Shown here piece by piece: positions 15,960 through 26,700 of a DNA stretch of 64,000 nucleotides. The position numbers and the translations under genes were made by a program. Below the pieces are notes generated by a model. It was not told where the DNA came from and made no database searches. It was given only the letters and a program-made list of their open reading frames with translations. Positions within the stretch are counted from its first letter, which is position 1. The number at the start of each line of letters is the position of its first letter. Source of the DNA: a virus; the IMG/VR virus record IMGVR_UViG_3300022602_000038, positions 1-64,000 of that record. One strand, 5' to 3'.

Positions 15960-17807
15960 ATGGACATTAAAGCGTTACAAGGTATTTACACAAGCATGTT
16001 TACAGTTGAACGTGCTGCACCTAATGTAGTGCCTTTATATCTTACTGAAGCTTCCCCAGCTGCTCCTATTGCTTCTACATACATTTACACTGATAAACAA
16101 GTAGAAGAAATGATTAACAGTGTAAAGAGCGGTAAAGTAACAGTTTTAGATTTAGCTAAAAAAGTATCAAAAGATTGTGAAGATAACGACGCTTTAAAAA
16201 TAATACAGGGTATGTTTAACATTATACCCGTACAACCTGAATTAGTTAATTTTATTAATGATAAAATTGGAATTGATGTTGAAGCAAGTGTTATTGGTGG
16301 TAAGCACAGATTATTAGCTGTAGCACCTGAACTTGCTAGGTTGTTAAACAGATTGACTGTTAAGATAGTAAGCTTTCTTGATCCTGATGTAAAGACAATG
16401 GCTGTAGATGATTACGGTAACATTTATATCAGTCCAATATTCTCTCTTGATTTAACTGAAGAGGAATTTTATGGAGTGTTTGCTCACGAAGCGTTTCATA
16501 TAATTAATAAAACGTTTTTAAGAAAAGAATGGAGAGATCATACTCTATGGAACCTTGCTACTGATGCTGTAATGAATTGGTATTTGGCAGCAGATGGGTT
16601 TAAGTTACCTAAAGGTGGTATTATTCCTAATGTAGCCACAGGCGAATATACTTTCCCGTCTCCTATTAATGAAAAAATTAAAGTGTTAGATAGTAAAAAA
16701 GATATATTAAGTTGTGAAGATGTGTATGAACAGTTAGAAAAAATGAAAGAAAAAATAGGTGGTAACCCCCCCCCAGGTGGTGATGGCCCTCCAGGTGGTG
16801 ATGGTCCTCCAGGTGGTGACGGCCCCACTGTTCCAGGTAAAGGTGACGGCAAGCCAGGTAAAGGTGACGGTAAGGGTAATGGCGGTGAAGGCAATATTGA
16901 AGTTCATCCAGACGGTAAAGTTACTGTTGATGGTAAACCTGTTAAAGGTAAATTAACACCTGAAATAATTGATAAAATACTTGAGCAACTGGACAATAAA
17001 ACAGATAAACACTTAACCAAGGAACAAGCTAAGAGAGTTAATAAGGATGTAATAGAAGAATTTGACCCTGAGGAACAAAAAAGAAGAGAAAAAGAGATCG
17101 AAAATGATCTTAAACAAGGCGATATTGAAACTAGAGCATCCCGTACCTTTGGTAAAAGTGGCGGTAAAGTATTAGCTACAAGAAAAATGATCCAAAGAGC
17201 TATACCGCCTGATCCAATTAACTGGAGAGCTCTTATTAAAAGCTATTTGCAACAAGCAAACAGTAAATCATATACATGGGCTAAGCCTTCCCGTCGTGGC
17301 ATGGCAGCTGGTGTACCGTTGCCAGGTCGTGGAGCAACTGCACCTAACAAATTAGACGCAGTATTTGCAATAGACACTTCTGGTTCAATTGGTTCTGATC
17401 AACTTTCAGTATTTGTTCATTATGTTGAAAAAATTGCTAAACAAGCAGAACACTTAAATGTCTATGTTATATTGTGGCATCATAATGCTTATTATTGTAG
17501 TGCACCTCTTGCAACTAAAGGCACTCTTCATACCTTACTACAAAAAATAACAAAAAAAACACAACCAGGTGGTAATGATATAGGGGATATTAATAATTTA
17601 ATTATAGCAAAAAATATTAAACCAACTGTATGTATATATGTTACTGACGGACAAGAAGGAGAGGATACAGCAATAAAGTTAAGGCTTGCAAAATATAAGA
17701 AACTCTTCATTATAGTGAATAAATTCTTAGATTCAAATATGATAGAATACATTGAAAGAGTTCTTGGTTCACATGGAAGAGCTGTTTTTACACCTAAATT
17801 AGACTAA
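15960..17807 (+). CDS. VWA-like metallopeptidase (DUF2201 type)
   Basis: 615 residues. The N-terminal domain has an HExxH zinc motif, H176-E-A-F-H180 in GVFAHEAFHIINK, as in DUF2201. Residues 268-315 are a Gly/Pro-rich linker with GGDGPP repeats. Residues 465-615 are a VWA domain with MIDAS D472-T-S-G-S476. Proteins of this type pair with MoxR AAA+ ATPases, the next gene 15 bp downstream, to remodel or mature target complexes. In phages the pair is recurrent but uncharacterised. Confidence 0.82.
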   Translation: MDIKALQGIYTSMFTVERAAPNVVPLYLTEASPAAPIASTYIYTDKQVEEMINSVKSGKVTVLDLAKKVSKDCEDNDALKIIQGMFNIIPVQPELVNFINDKIGIDVEASVIGGKHRLLAVAPELARLLNRLTVKIVSFLDPDVKTMAVDDYGNIYISPIFSLDLTEEEFYGVFAHEAFHIINKTFLRKEWRDHTLWNLATDAVMNWYLAADGFKLPKGGIIPNVATGEYTFPSPINEKIKVLDSKKDILSCEDVYEQLEKMKEKIGGNPPPGGDGPPGGDGPPGGDGPTVPGKGDGKPGKGDGKGNGGEGNIEVHPDGKVTVDGKPVKGKLTPEIIDKILEQLDNKTDKHLTKEQAKRVNKDVIEEFDPEEQKRREKEIENDLKQGDIETRASRTFGKSGGKVLATRKMIQRAIPPDPINWRALIKSYLQQANSKSYTWAKPSRRGMAAGVPLPGRGATAPNKLDAVFAIDTSGSIGSDQLSVFVHYVEKIAKQAEHLNVYVILWHHNAYYCSAPLATKGTLHTLLQKITKKTQPGGNDIGDINNLIIAKNIKPTVCIYVTDGQEGEDTAIKLRLAKYKKLFIIVNKFLDSNMIEYIERVLGSHGRAVFTPKLD

Positions 17808-17822
17808 ATATTGTATAATTAA

Positions 17823-19310
17823 ATGAGTACTAGTAAAATCGATACCACTTCAGGCTCTCAAATGCCTGACATTTATAAGCGTTTCGGTGGTTCTGCATCA
17901 AAAGCAGAGCCTTTGTCCCGTGCTGCTAACGATGTTAATTTACCAGTATGGTCAATGAAGAACATAATGTACCTATTAAACGGTGCATACAATGATAAAT
18001 CTCGTTCCTTTTTAGTACTCGGTGCAGCTGGTATCGGTAAGAGCGCTGTAATGAAACAATTTGCACAAACTGCTGCTAAAAAAGAAGGTAGAGTATATGT
18101 TAAATTTAACAACTTAGCCGGTTTACAGCGATCTGAAGCTATAAAAGACCCTAGTCAGTATTATGTATTTTTAGACTTACGTGCTGGTGAACTTAACCCA
18201 GAACAAGTACAAGGTATACCAGATGTAGATTACGGTAAACAACATGGTTATTTAAGGTTTTTACCGCCTGATTGGGTTAAGCTTGTATCTAATCCAAAAT
18301 TCAGCGGTATGTTATTTTTAGATGAACTTAATAGAAGTGATAAGAATATTCTTAATTCATTATTACAATTAAGTTTGGATAGAGAAATTAGTGGTCACAC
18401 ACTAAGCAAAAACGCTATGGTGTGTGCAGCAGCTAATTGGGGTGCAGAGTTTGAAGGCAACGTACAAGAGCTTGATACAGCACATATGCGTCGTTTTAAA
18501 GCAGGTGTATTAGTATTAAAACCTGAGGAATGGGCAGAATATGCTATGGAAATAGGCATTAGCAAATATATAATTGATTTTGCTATGTCTAACCCAAGCG
18601 ATAATATGTTTGGTAAGGGTAAACAAATAAATAAAGATATACCTATTAATCCTGCTTCGTTGGAGTTTGCTAGTAATTCTTTAAAAGAAGTTGAACGTCA
18701 ATATCACGATCATTGGACATCTAACACTCCTTTACCAGCAGGAGCAACAGGGGACATTTATCAAGATTTATCTGTAGCTTTAAGTGGGGACTTAGGTGAA
18801 GAGTGGGTTAATAAGTTTGTAGAGTGGTTAAGAATAGTGCATAAGTTTAACTGGAATGATATTGTTGGTAAAGCTAAAGAGGGCGCATTTAAAACCAAAT
18901 CAAAAGAGTTTGGAGCTTCTGAAAAGTTTGCTCTTACATCTTATATAACTGATCAAACCTATTCACGTTGGCTTCAAGCGCGGGAAAGTAAAAACCCAGC
19001 TGAAAAGCAAAAAGCCATAGACATGCTAAACATACAATTAGCTACAATACTTACAGGTGTAGATAAAGAACAGGCTTCTATGATTGCTAAAGTTATAAAG
19101 CATCAAATGTTAAAAGATACACCTAAAGAAATGAATGAGTTAGATGCAAATTTACTAGCAGCAGAACGTTGGACTGAATTTATTGTACCTATATTAAAAT
19201 CAGTTAAAGAAGAATACCCTAATGACTTTCAAGCGTTTCAAAAAGTATTTGCATCAATGAAATCAGCTAATGCAAATGCATTAGGAAGAGAAAAAGAAGA
19301 TAAAAATTAA
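17823..19310 (+). CDS. MoxR-family AAA+ ATPase
   Basis: 495 residues. Walker A GAAGIGKSA (67-75), Walker B FLDELNRSD (around 163-172), and NSLLQLSLDREISGHTLSKN and AANWG as the following sensor-1 region, typical for MoxR. The C-terminal 200 residues are helical. Works with the VWA metallopeptidase encoded immediately upstream, likely as an ATP-driven chaperone acting on a virion or host complex. Confidence 0.85.
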   Translation: MSTSKIDTTSGSQMPDIYKRFGGSASKAEPLSRAANDVNLPVWSMKNIMYLLNGAYNDKSRSFLVLGAAGIGKSAVMKQFAQTAAKKEGRVYVKFNNLAGLQRSEAIKDPSQYYVFLDLRAGELNPEQVQGIPDVDYGKQHGYLRFLPPDWVKLVSNPKFSGMLFLDELNRSDKNILNSLLQLSLDREISGHTLSKNAMVCAAANWGAEFEGNVQELDTAHMRRFKAGVLVLKPEEWAEYAMEIGISKYIIDFAMSNPSDNMFGKGKQINKDIPINPASLEFASNSLKEVERQYHDHWTSNTPLPAGATGDIYQDLSVALSGDLGEEWVNKFVEWLRIVHKFNWNDIVGKAKEGAFKTKSKEFGASEKFALTSYITDQTYSRWLQARESKNPAEKQKAIDMLNIQLATILTGVDKEQASMIAKVIKHQMLKDTPKEMNELDANLLAAERWTEFIVPILKSVKEEYPNDFQAFQKVFASMKSANANALGREKEDKN

Positions 19311-19317
19311 ATATAAT

Positions 19318-19755
19318 ATGAAAAAACCTACTCCTAAAAAAATTTACGAAGACATTATATTGGGTGGTAAGACTCCAGAACCTGAGCATTTAAAACTGCT
19401 TAAAGGTACACGTTGGGAGCACAAGCTTAACGGAACTACTCCAGAAAAAGCTGATATATATCGTAGCTTTAAAGCACATTTTGAATCAGAAACTCCTTCA
19501 ATTAGTTTTCAAGACCGTTCAGAACTAGCTGATTCAATTGTAGACAAAGTAGAAGATAAGTTTGGTTTACATTTTAGTGATTTAAAAGCTAATCCTGTTA
19601 ATCATAATAAGTTCGATGAAATTAAAAGCTTTGTTGAAAATCACGTAAAACATAGTAAAGCAGCTGATAGCGATAAGCACTCTATTTTGAAGGCAGTTAA
19701 TAAAGCAGACGATATTTACGAGTTAATGATCAAGCTTAATTCTTTAACTTCATAA
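19318..19755 (+). CDS. Hypothetical protein downstream of MoxR
   Basis: 145 residues, charged and helical (PTPKKIYEDIILGGKTPEPE at the N-terminus). Starts 7 bp after the MoxR gene, so it is in the same transcript and may be a substrate or adaptor of the ATPase. No family recognised. Confidence 0.6.
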   Translation: MKKPTPKKIYEDIILGGKTPEPEHLKLLKGTRWEHKLNGTTPEKADIYRSFKAHFESETPSISFQDRSELADSIVDKVEDKFGLHFSDLKANPVNHNKFDEIKSFVENHVKHSKAADSDKHSILKAVNKADDIYELMIKLNSLTS

Positions 19756-19789
19756 GTTGATTTATTAAGATTATATATTAATATAAGGT

Positions 19790-20101
19790 GTGTTAATAGG
19801 TCAAGATAAATACGTCAAATTTAATATTGAAAATAAAAAGCGTGAAAAGCTTTTTGATCAAATGATCCCGTATCAAGTGTTTGCTTTGTTGCCAATAAAA
19901 CTTGAGAACGAACAATGGGCATGGTTACAAAATGTGTGGAGATTTACACATTTTAAATCTGCTGTTGACAAGGATGTTACATATGTGTATACCTTAACTG
20001 AAAAAGCAGCATGGGATTTAACAAGAAATTATCACCCTATAAACACTAGTAGTCAGTATGATGACACTATTGCACAAGCTGCACGTAAACGTTTAAGATA
20101 A
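19790..20101 (+). CDS. Hypothetical protein
   Basis: 103 residues from a GTG start. Trp/Phe-rich with an alpha/beta look (FALLPIKLENEQWAWLQNVW) and a basic C-terminus AARKRLR. I see no recognised family. The GTG is chosen because no upstream in-frame ATG exists before a stop. Confidence 0.5.
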   Translation: MLIGQDKYVKFNIENKKREKLFDQMIPYQVFALLPIKLENEQWAWLQNVWRFTHFKSAVDKDVTYVYTLTEKAAWDLTRNYHPINTSSQYDDTIAQAARKRLR

Positions 20102-20115
20102 CCATACAATAAAAG

Positions 20116-20121
20116 TAAGTA
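20116..20121 (+). promoter_or_regulatory. Late-type promoter core (TAAGTA) for the tag-protein operon
   Basis: AGTAAGTA ends 8 nt before GTG 20130 and would drive 20130-27539, whose genes overlap at their start/stop codons. Confidence 0.45.
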
Positions 20122-20129
20122 TATATAGA

Positions 20130-20675
20130 GTGCTTACCTTTAAACAATTTACAGAAAATTGGACTAGTAAAACCCAAAAAATGAACGGGAAAAACTTATC
20201 CATATTTAATACTGCAAAGATTAATCCTGAAGCAATGTATTATAGGTTTTATTACGTAGACGAAACTCAAAAGTGGGTACCTAAGGCACACGGTTGGGAT
20301 ATTTATTCGGTTACAATTAAGGGGTCAGAAATTATAACGAGTGTTTTAAATTTTAATAAAGCCATTCTTAGCGGTATCACACCTTACTTCCTTTATGTAG
20401 AAAATTTAAGTATGTCAGAAATCGTATTTGTTAAAATAGCAAATGTACGGGGAATTATAAAAGGTTATATTTTTGTAGAAGCAGAAAAACTAGACAATAT
20501 ACCTAATATGGACACTTTTAAAGAACTTAGACTTAAATTACCTGAAGGATGTCCAGCAAAAGATATAGAACAAAACCTATATAAACACTTTATTCCTTTT
20601 GTACATAATAAAGTAAAGATAAAAGAAGTATATAGAAAGGGATCAGAAGAAGCTGGTATAGACATTGATATATGA
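20130..20675 (+). CDS. Tag-bearing protein A: CTS-like N-terminus, GSEEAGIDIDI C-terminus
   Basis: 181 residues from GTG. The first residues MLTFKQFTENW resemble the T4 capsid-targeting peptide MKTYQEFI-x-E. The C-terminus is VYRKGSEEAGIDIDI, the shortest single-module carrier of the motif repeated in the next genes. The body (KINPEAMYYRFYYVDETQKW, later LPEGCPAKDIEQNLYKHF) resembles the second module of the 20672 protein (INPKKTYYLFQQHK), so it is a stand-alone module. The stop overlaps the next ATG (ATGA at 20672). Likely a packaged internal virion protein, by inference. Confidence 0.7.
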   Translation: MLTFKQFTENWTSKTQKMNGKNLSIFNTAKINPEAMYYRFYYVDETQKWVPKAHGWDIYSVTIKGSEIITSVLNFNKAILSGITPYFLYVENLSMSEIVFVKIANVRGIIKGYIFVEAEKLDNIPNMDTFKELRLKLPEGCPAKDIEQNLYKHFIPFVHNKVKIKEVYRKGSEEAGIDIDI

Positions 20676-23600
20676 GAAACCAATATAAAACTCTATTTGA
20701 AGTTTACTCTGAAAATGTACATAGTGTGGCGCCTAGTAGTATTTTAGATAAAGTAGACGTGGACGTGGCACATATAAAAGCTAGAAAAGTTACCGATCCA
20801 TGGTCATCAGAGTTTATAAAGTACAAAGATTATTATAAAGAATATTTAATTAACAAAGCTAAAAAAGAAGGCTTCTTTGATAACCAAAGTAGAATTGATG
20901 TAGATAGTATGTGGAAAGAGTATAGTGAATTAACAGAAGAAAGAATGAGAGAGGAGCTTATTGATAATTTAGGAGATGAAGCTGTAGACTATGTAATAGA
21001 ACAAGATGAGTTAGATGAAGAAGTAGATGAAAATTTTTATCAAGACTTTAAAAGAAACTATTTACCTAAAATAAAAGCTGAATACGAAAAGAAGTATAAT
21101 GATATAATGGGGAAGCCAAGTAAAGAGCTTGGTATAGATATTGATATAGAAGAAAGCAAAGAGAAACCATCTGCAAGTAAAATAATGGCTGATGCACCGC
21201 CTCCATTAAAGATAATAAAAAATGTCAGTATAAACCCTAAAAAAACATATTATTTATTTCAACAACACAAGGATACAGACAAGGATAGCTATAGGTGGTA
21301 TTTTGTAACGTGGCAGTATGGTACGGATATAAATAGTGCTTTAGAACAATTGGAAAGAAAGAGAGATTTTTTATATAAAAGCGACACACTAAATGTGGTA
21401 CCGTTAGTAGAAGATTGTAATGATGTGTTTCTTTTTGTTTATTCTAATTCTAAAAAAGCGGATTCTATTAACTCCCCATCTTTATATATAAGTAAAGAGG
21501 TAATTAATAAAGTTTATGCAGTCCCTAACGACCCAAGAACACTCGATTCAAATTTAGTAAAGTGTATTGCAGAAATAAACAAAACAACTAACGATAAAAC
21601 AGGCATGGTAGCTCTTCAAGGGTTTAAGAGAAAAGTAGAGAAAGCATTACAAACTGAATTAAAAACAAAAAGTATACTTAAAAAGGGTTCTGAAGAAGCT
21701 GGTATAGAAATTGATATAGAAGAAGCTTACCAACATGTAAAGTCTGAATCGAGAGACCCATCCGATTCACCCGCTTTAGTTAAAGGATTACGCAGCAAGG
21801 TAGTAAGCCTGTGTGATAGTATATTAGGTATAAAAGATGCTAGAGTGGTTAATGATATTATAAGATACTTGGAAGAAGTGGTAGGTCCTAGTTTAAGTTA
21901 TGATGGCTATGCAGACGGGGTAATGCAGAAGTACGTAAGCAGATATATAAATAAAAATCTTAATTCGGGTAGGAAAGTTGATCAACATTTGTTAGATAAT
22001 ATGAATCTTGTGTATGGTTACTGGTCACCAAAAATTAAAAAAGCTATCGCTGATAGCTTTAAGCAAATGTATAAAGAATATAATGCATGGAAAAAAACAC
22101 AAGAAGTACTTAAAAAAGGGTCTGAAGAAGCTGGCATGGAGATTGATATAGAAGAAAGTAATAATGATTTTGATTACGAGTGGGAAACTTTAATAACAAG
22201 TTATCCAGATTCTAATATTTTTATTGAATGGCTATATAAGCATTTAATAGAAGAAGGCAGTATAGATGTAGATAATGATTTAGAGTGTGATATTAAACCT
22301 GGTTTTGAATCTATTCAAATATGGTATAATAGTAGAATAGAAAATGCTTCTTATGACGGTAATAATATTGAAGAAAATATAAAAAGTGAAATAAAGAAGC
22401 TTTATAATAGCCCGGAATACAAAAACTATAAAAAGATTTATAAAAAAAGACAAGACGTGCTTAAAAAAGGCTCTAAAGAAGCTGGTATAGACATTGATAT
22501 AGAAGAGGCTACTTCATGGGATGAATGGGAAATTAATTTTGATATTTTTAAACTTACAGATAAAATTAAAGACTGGAAATGTGTAAATGATTTTTATAAA
22601 TGGCTATATTTAAAGGTAGTTAATAATCCAGATTTTGATCAAGGGCATTGGGACATGTATCCAGAGGAACTTGATAATATAACTAAAAAACTTAATCACT
22701 ACTACCAACATGTATACTCTGAGAATATGTTTAATGTAGCGCCCTTACATATAAAGGATTATATTTATCAAAAGAGTGTTCAATTAGGTGGAACAACACA
22801 TGACGTTTATGTAAAAGTAAAAAATAAATTTCCAGAAGTTGCTAAAGATGCAGAAAAAGTTACAATAGCCCTTATTAAAAGATTTTACAATGAATTTAGA
22901 AAAACTAAAGAATATAAAAATTGTGTAAAAACCCAAGCAGTATACAAAAAAGGGTCTGAAGAAGCTGGTATAGACATTGATATAGAAGAAAACAATGAAC
23001 CTTATTCTGATTTAAATTCATCGTATCATATTTTTCCGTATTTTAAAGTTGTACATAATTGGAAAAATAAAGACGAGTTTACAGAATGGTTGTATAAAGA
23101 AATAGATATAGAGCCAGGTATTAATATAGACTCTAAAGCTGAAAATTGGACACACGCTCAAATGGTGGCTTGTTATATTGATGAACACTGCTACCTAACT
23201 CGTGATGATTACTATGAGGATACTACTGATGAGGATGAAGTTGATAGTTTAGCTTATGAAGATACTTTAAAATTGTTAAAGAAGTATTATAAAAAATTTA
23301 AAATATGGAAAAAAACACAAGACGTGCTTAAAAAAGGTTCTAAAGAAGCTGGCATGGAGATTGACATAGAAGAATCTAATAATAATAATATTCTATTAAA
23401 ACGTAGCAATAATGAACATGATTATGGGGATATATATAGTTTAGTTAAGCACTGGGAAGATGGAGATTTGTTTATAAAGTGGTTATCTGAACGAGTAGAT
23501 AACTGGCCAAGTCACAACAAAGATAATCCATTACAAGAATGGTGGGATAATACAGTTGATGAGTTTTCGAGACTAGATCCTAATCGTTATAACAGTAAAA

Positions 23601-23755
23601 AACGTACAGTTGAAGATAATATAGAATTAGCATTAACCTCTATAGAGTTCTCTTATGATGAGTTTGTTAATACTGATCATTATTTAAAGACAAAAGCTAC
23701 ACGAGATGTACTAAATAAAGGGTCAAAAGAAGCTGGAATAGAAATAGATATATGA
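20672..23755 (+). CDS. Tag-bearing polyprotein B, about seven modules
   Basis: 1027 residues. N-terminus MRNQYKTLFEVYSEN (LxE at 8-10). Junction motifs near residues 150-165, 336-352, 479-495, 594-612, 756-773, 883-900 and at the C-terminus; consensus KTQxVLKKGS(E/K)EAG(I/M)(D/E)IDI, followed by EE internally and by the stop at the end. Later modules are versions of one helical domain: a KxWxxxDxFxxWL start, a variable acidic middle and an ALxxxxxxYxxFxxxxxY end. Module 3 begins EEAYQHV, like the N-termini of separate proteins in the region. (I/L)xE-type junctions suggest processing by the prohead protease. No known enzyme motif seen. Confidence 0.75.
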   Translation: MRNQYKTLFEVYSENVHSVAPSSILDKVDVDVAHIKARKVTDPWSSEFIKYKDYYKEYLINKAKKEGFFDNQSRIDVDSMWKEYSELTEERMREELIDNLGDEAVDYVIEQDELDEEVDENFYQDFKRNYLPKIKAEYEKKYNDIMGKPSKELGIDIDIEESKEKPSASKIMADAPPPLKIIKNVSINPKKTYYLFQQHKDTDKDSYRWYFVTWQYGTDINSALEQLERKRDFLYKSDTLNVVPLVEDCNDVFLFVYSNSKKADSINSPSLYISKEVINKVYAVPNDPRTLDSNLVKCIAEINKTTNDKTGMVALQGFKRKVEKALQTELKTKSILKKGSEEAGIEIDIEEAYQHVKSESRDPSDSPALVKGLRSKVVSLCDSILGIKDARVVNDIIRYLEEVVGPSLSYDGYADGVMQKYVSRYINKNLNSGRKVDQHLLDNMNLVYGYWSPKIKKAIADSFKQMYKEYNAWKKTQEVLKKGSEEAGMEIDIEESNNDFDYEWETLITSYPDSNIFIEWLYKHLIEEGSIDVDNDLECDIKPGFESIQIWYNSRIENASYDGNNIEENIKSEIKKLYNSPEYKNYKKIYKKRQDVLKKGSKEAGIDIDIEEATSWDEWEINFDIFKLTDKIKDWKCVNDFYKWLYLKVVNNPDFDQGHWDMYPEELDNITKKLNHYYQHVYSENMFNVAPLHIKDYIYQKSVQLGGTTHDVYVKVKNKFPEVAKDAEKVTIALIKRFYNEFRKTKEYKNCVKTQAVYKKGSEEAGIDIDIEENNEPYSDLNSSYHIFPYFKVVHNWKNKDEFTEWLYKEIDIEPGINIDSKAENWTHAQMVACYIDEHCYLTRDDYYEDTTDEDEVDSLAYEDTLKLLKKYYKKFKIWKKTQDVLKKGSKEAGMEIDIEESNNNNILLKRSNNEHDYGDIYSLVKHWEDGDLFIKWLSERVDNWPSHNKDNPLQEWWDNTVDEFSRLDPNRYNSKKRTVEDNIELALTSIEFSYDEFVNTDHYLKTKATRDVLNKGSKEAGIEIDI

Positions 23756-26700
23756 AAAAATTAGATAAAAATATAGCTAAAAAATACAGTCAAATGTACG
23801 ATGAAGATACCTTTTCAAAAGTACCAGCAATACCTTATGATAAGAATTTAAAGTGTATTGAACTTATACGTACCTTTTGTAGAGGGGAGTATACTGTAGA
23901 TTTATCTGAAAAAACGTTGGGAGAACTAGTAGATGAGTTTTACGAATCATATGAACCAGGTGGAGAATTTGCAGAGTATGGGAACCCTTTTAATGAATTT
24001 AGCGAAGACTTTCCTACTAAAACAGAGTTTATTCAACATATTACAAATGGTCATGTAGTAAAAGGTATAAGAACAGAAGAGCAAGAGTTTTTAATGGCTA
24101 GAAAGGATCAAGAGCTACAAATGTATGAAGAGCTTGAACGACTAGAATCAGAAGAAGAATTGGAACCCGATCCTGAGTTTGAAATTATAAAGAATAAAAG
24201 AATAATTAGTATTAAAACAGCTCCTATCTTTAAAAAAGGATCAGAAGAAGCTGGTATGGAGATTGATATTGAAGAGGGGGTTAAGGAAGACTATAAAAAG
24301 TTCGATATTGAAATACCAAGTATAGGGGAGATAATTGATATTGATATGAAAGAGTTTGAGAAAATTTTTAAAAACACTCATAAAGACGAAATCGATTTTG
24401 CCCAGGTAGGTTGTGAAATAGTTAAAGATATAGATGTAAAAAATGAAATGTTGTATGTAATGCTAGGTAAACACGTATTTAATGAAGATACTTTGAGTTT
24501 TCTGAAAGACGAACAAATAACCTATACTCATAAACCTAAAATAAACACAGTATTTTATAGTCGGTCGCATAAAGGACCTATATTTGCTAGCCATTATTTT
24601 GATACAGGATTTAAAGGCGGTGGTATTGAATATTGGACATTAGTGCCTGATAAATCTCATTCACATTTGCCTTTAGTTACAGCTGTGCCTTTTAGTATTG
24701 GGGTAGATAATTGGGCTGAATATAAAAATTGGTTAGAAACTCAAAAAATATTTAAAAAAGGATCAGAAGAAGCTGGTATAGAGATTGATATAGAAGAAAG
24801 TAAAAAAACTAAAGACTTGTACAACACAACTGAAGTAATTAATAAAATAAAACAACGGTTTGGAACTTGTACTTATGCCTTCTGTAAATGGCTATACGAA
24901 GAAGATTTTGCTGATTTCGATTCAGATCTATCTCTTGAAGAAAATATACGAAGTATCTGGGAAAATATGGTTGAAAACGGTATAGATGGCGGTATGAGTA
25001 AAAGTGATTCTATAGAACAAGCTCAAAACTATCTTGATAGTAACATTGAAATGTTTGAAAATAGTAAAGCGTATAAAAATTGTTTAGAAATTCAAGCAGT
25101 ATACAAAAAAGGTTCTAAAGAAGCTGGTATGGAAATTGATATAGAAGAGAACGCTAAAGGCAAATCTAGTAAAAAACAAAGCTCTTTTTATTTAGATAAA
25201 AAAAGCGTGTTTGACCCGCTTCATCCGGAAGATCCAAGTAATTTATATAATATAATAAAACAAGAACTTGGTGATTTTACTGATACATTTTACAAATGGC
25301 TAAGTACAAATACAGTACGAACACATCTTGGGACATTTTTTTTTAATCCATATGAACATTTAGTATTTAATTTGAAGGATTTATGGGATGATCTTTTCAG
25401 TAAGGACTATATTGCTATTTGTGAAGACGGTATAGATAAAAAGGAAGCAGAAAAAATGTGCTTAAAAACAGCACTAAAAGACCTTGAGTCTATTTTTAAA
25501 CAATTTAGAAAAAGTAAAGAATATGAAATTTGTTTAAAAAAAATAATATCCAAGAAAACCGAACCAATATATAAAAAAGGTTCTGAAGAAGCTGGTATAG
25601 ACATTGATATAGAAGAAAATGCTAAAGGCAAATCTAGTAAAAAACAGAGCTTATCTGCTTTAGATAAAAAAAGTGTATTTGCTCCGAACGATCCGAAAGA
25701 TCCAAGTAATTTATATAATATAATAAAACAAGAACTTGGTGATTGTGCTTATACATTCTACAAATGGTTAGGCGCAAGTGCAATTCAAACTTATAGCGGT
25801 GTAACTGCTTGGTCTCCAGAAGAAACTTTTGAACAGAATTTGGAGGATTTATGGGATGATCTTTTTATAAGTGGTTATCTTTACACAGTTAAAGATGGTA
25901 CAGATGAAAAAACAGCAGAAAAAATATGTTTACAATCAGCATTAAAAGAACTTAGGTCTTGGTTTAGAGAGTTTAGAAAAAGTAAAGAATATAAAAATTA
26001 TGTAAAAACCCAAGCAGTATACAAAAAAGGGTCTAAAGAAGCTGGTATGGAAATTGATATAGAAGAAAATGCTAAAAGCAAATCTAGTAAAAAACAAATC
26101 TTAGCCGATTTAGAAAAAAAATTTAAGTTTATTGACCCGTATAATCCGGAAGACCCAATTAATTTATATAGTATATTACAACAAGAATTTGGTGCTTGTG
26201 CTGATTCATTTTTCAAAGGAATTGGTTGGCATTATTTAGACTCTTTTGAAGAGAATTTGGAGTACTTATGGTATGTAGCTTTTGTAGAGGACTACAATGA
26301 GGCACTTGAAAAAGGTATGGATGAAGAGGAAGCAAAAAAGAAGTGCTTTAAATTAGCACTGTATTTTCTTGAGATAGATTATTTTAAGAAATTTAGAGAA
26401 AGTAAAGAATATGAAATTTGTTTAAAAACCCAAGCAGTATTAAAGAAAGGCTCTAAAGAAGCTGGTATGGAGATTGATATAGAAGAAAATGCTGAAGGCA
26501 AAACTAGTAAAAAACAAATCTTAACCGATTTAGAAAAAAAATTTAAACTTGTTGACCCGATTTGGCCGGAAGATCCAATTAATTTATATAATATATTACG
26601 ACAAGAATTTGGTGCTTGTGCTGATTCATTTTTCAAAGGGATTAAAAAAATCAAAAACTATTGGGGGTATAGAGAACCCTCTGAAGATTTTGAAGAGAAT

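Noticed and set aside
16538-16894. Minus-strand Pro-rich ORF
   Set aside because: Antisense of the Gly/Pro linker in the VWA protein; composition is explained by the GGTGG repeats.
22047-22072. Terminator-like hairpin AAAGCTATCGCTGATAGCTTT within polyprotein B (and D)
   Set aside because: It encodes the conserved KKAIADSF in both paralogous modules and lies mid-gene without a T-run; coding constraint explains it.
25407-26654. Minus-strand ORFs with ISIPAS repeats
   Set aside because: Antisense shadows of the GSEEAGIDIDI motif in polyprotein C.
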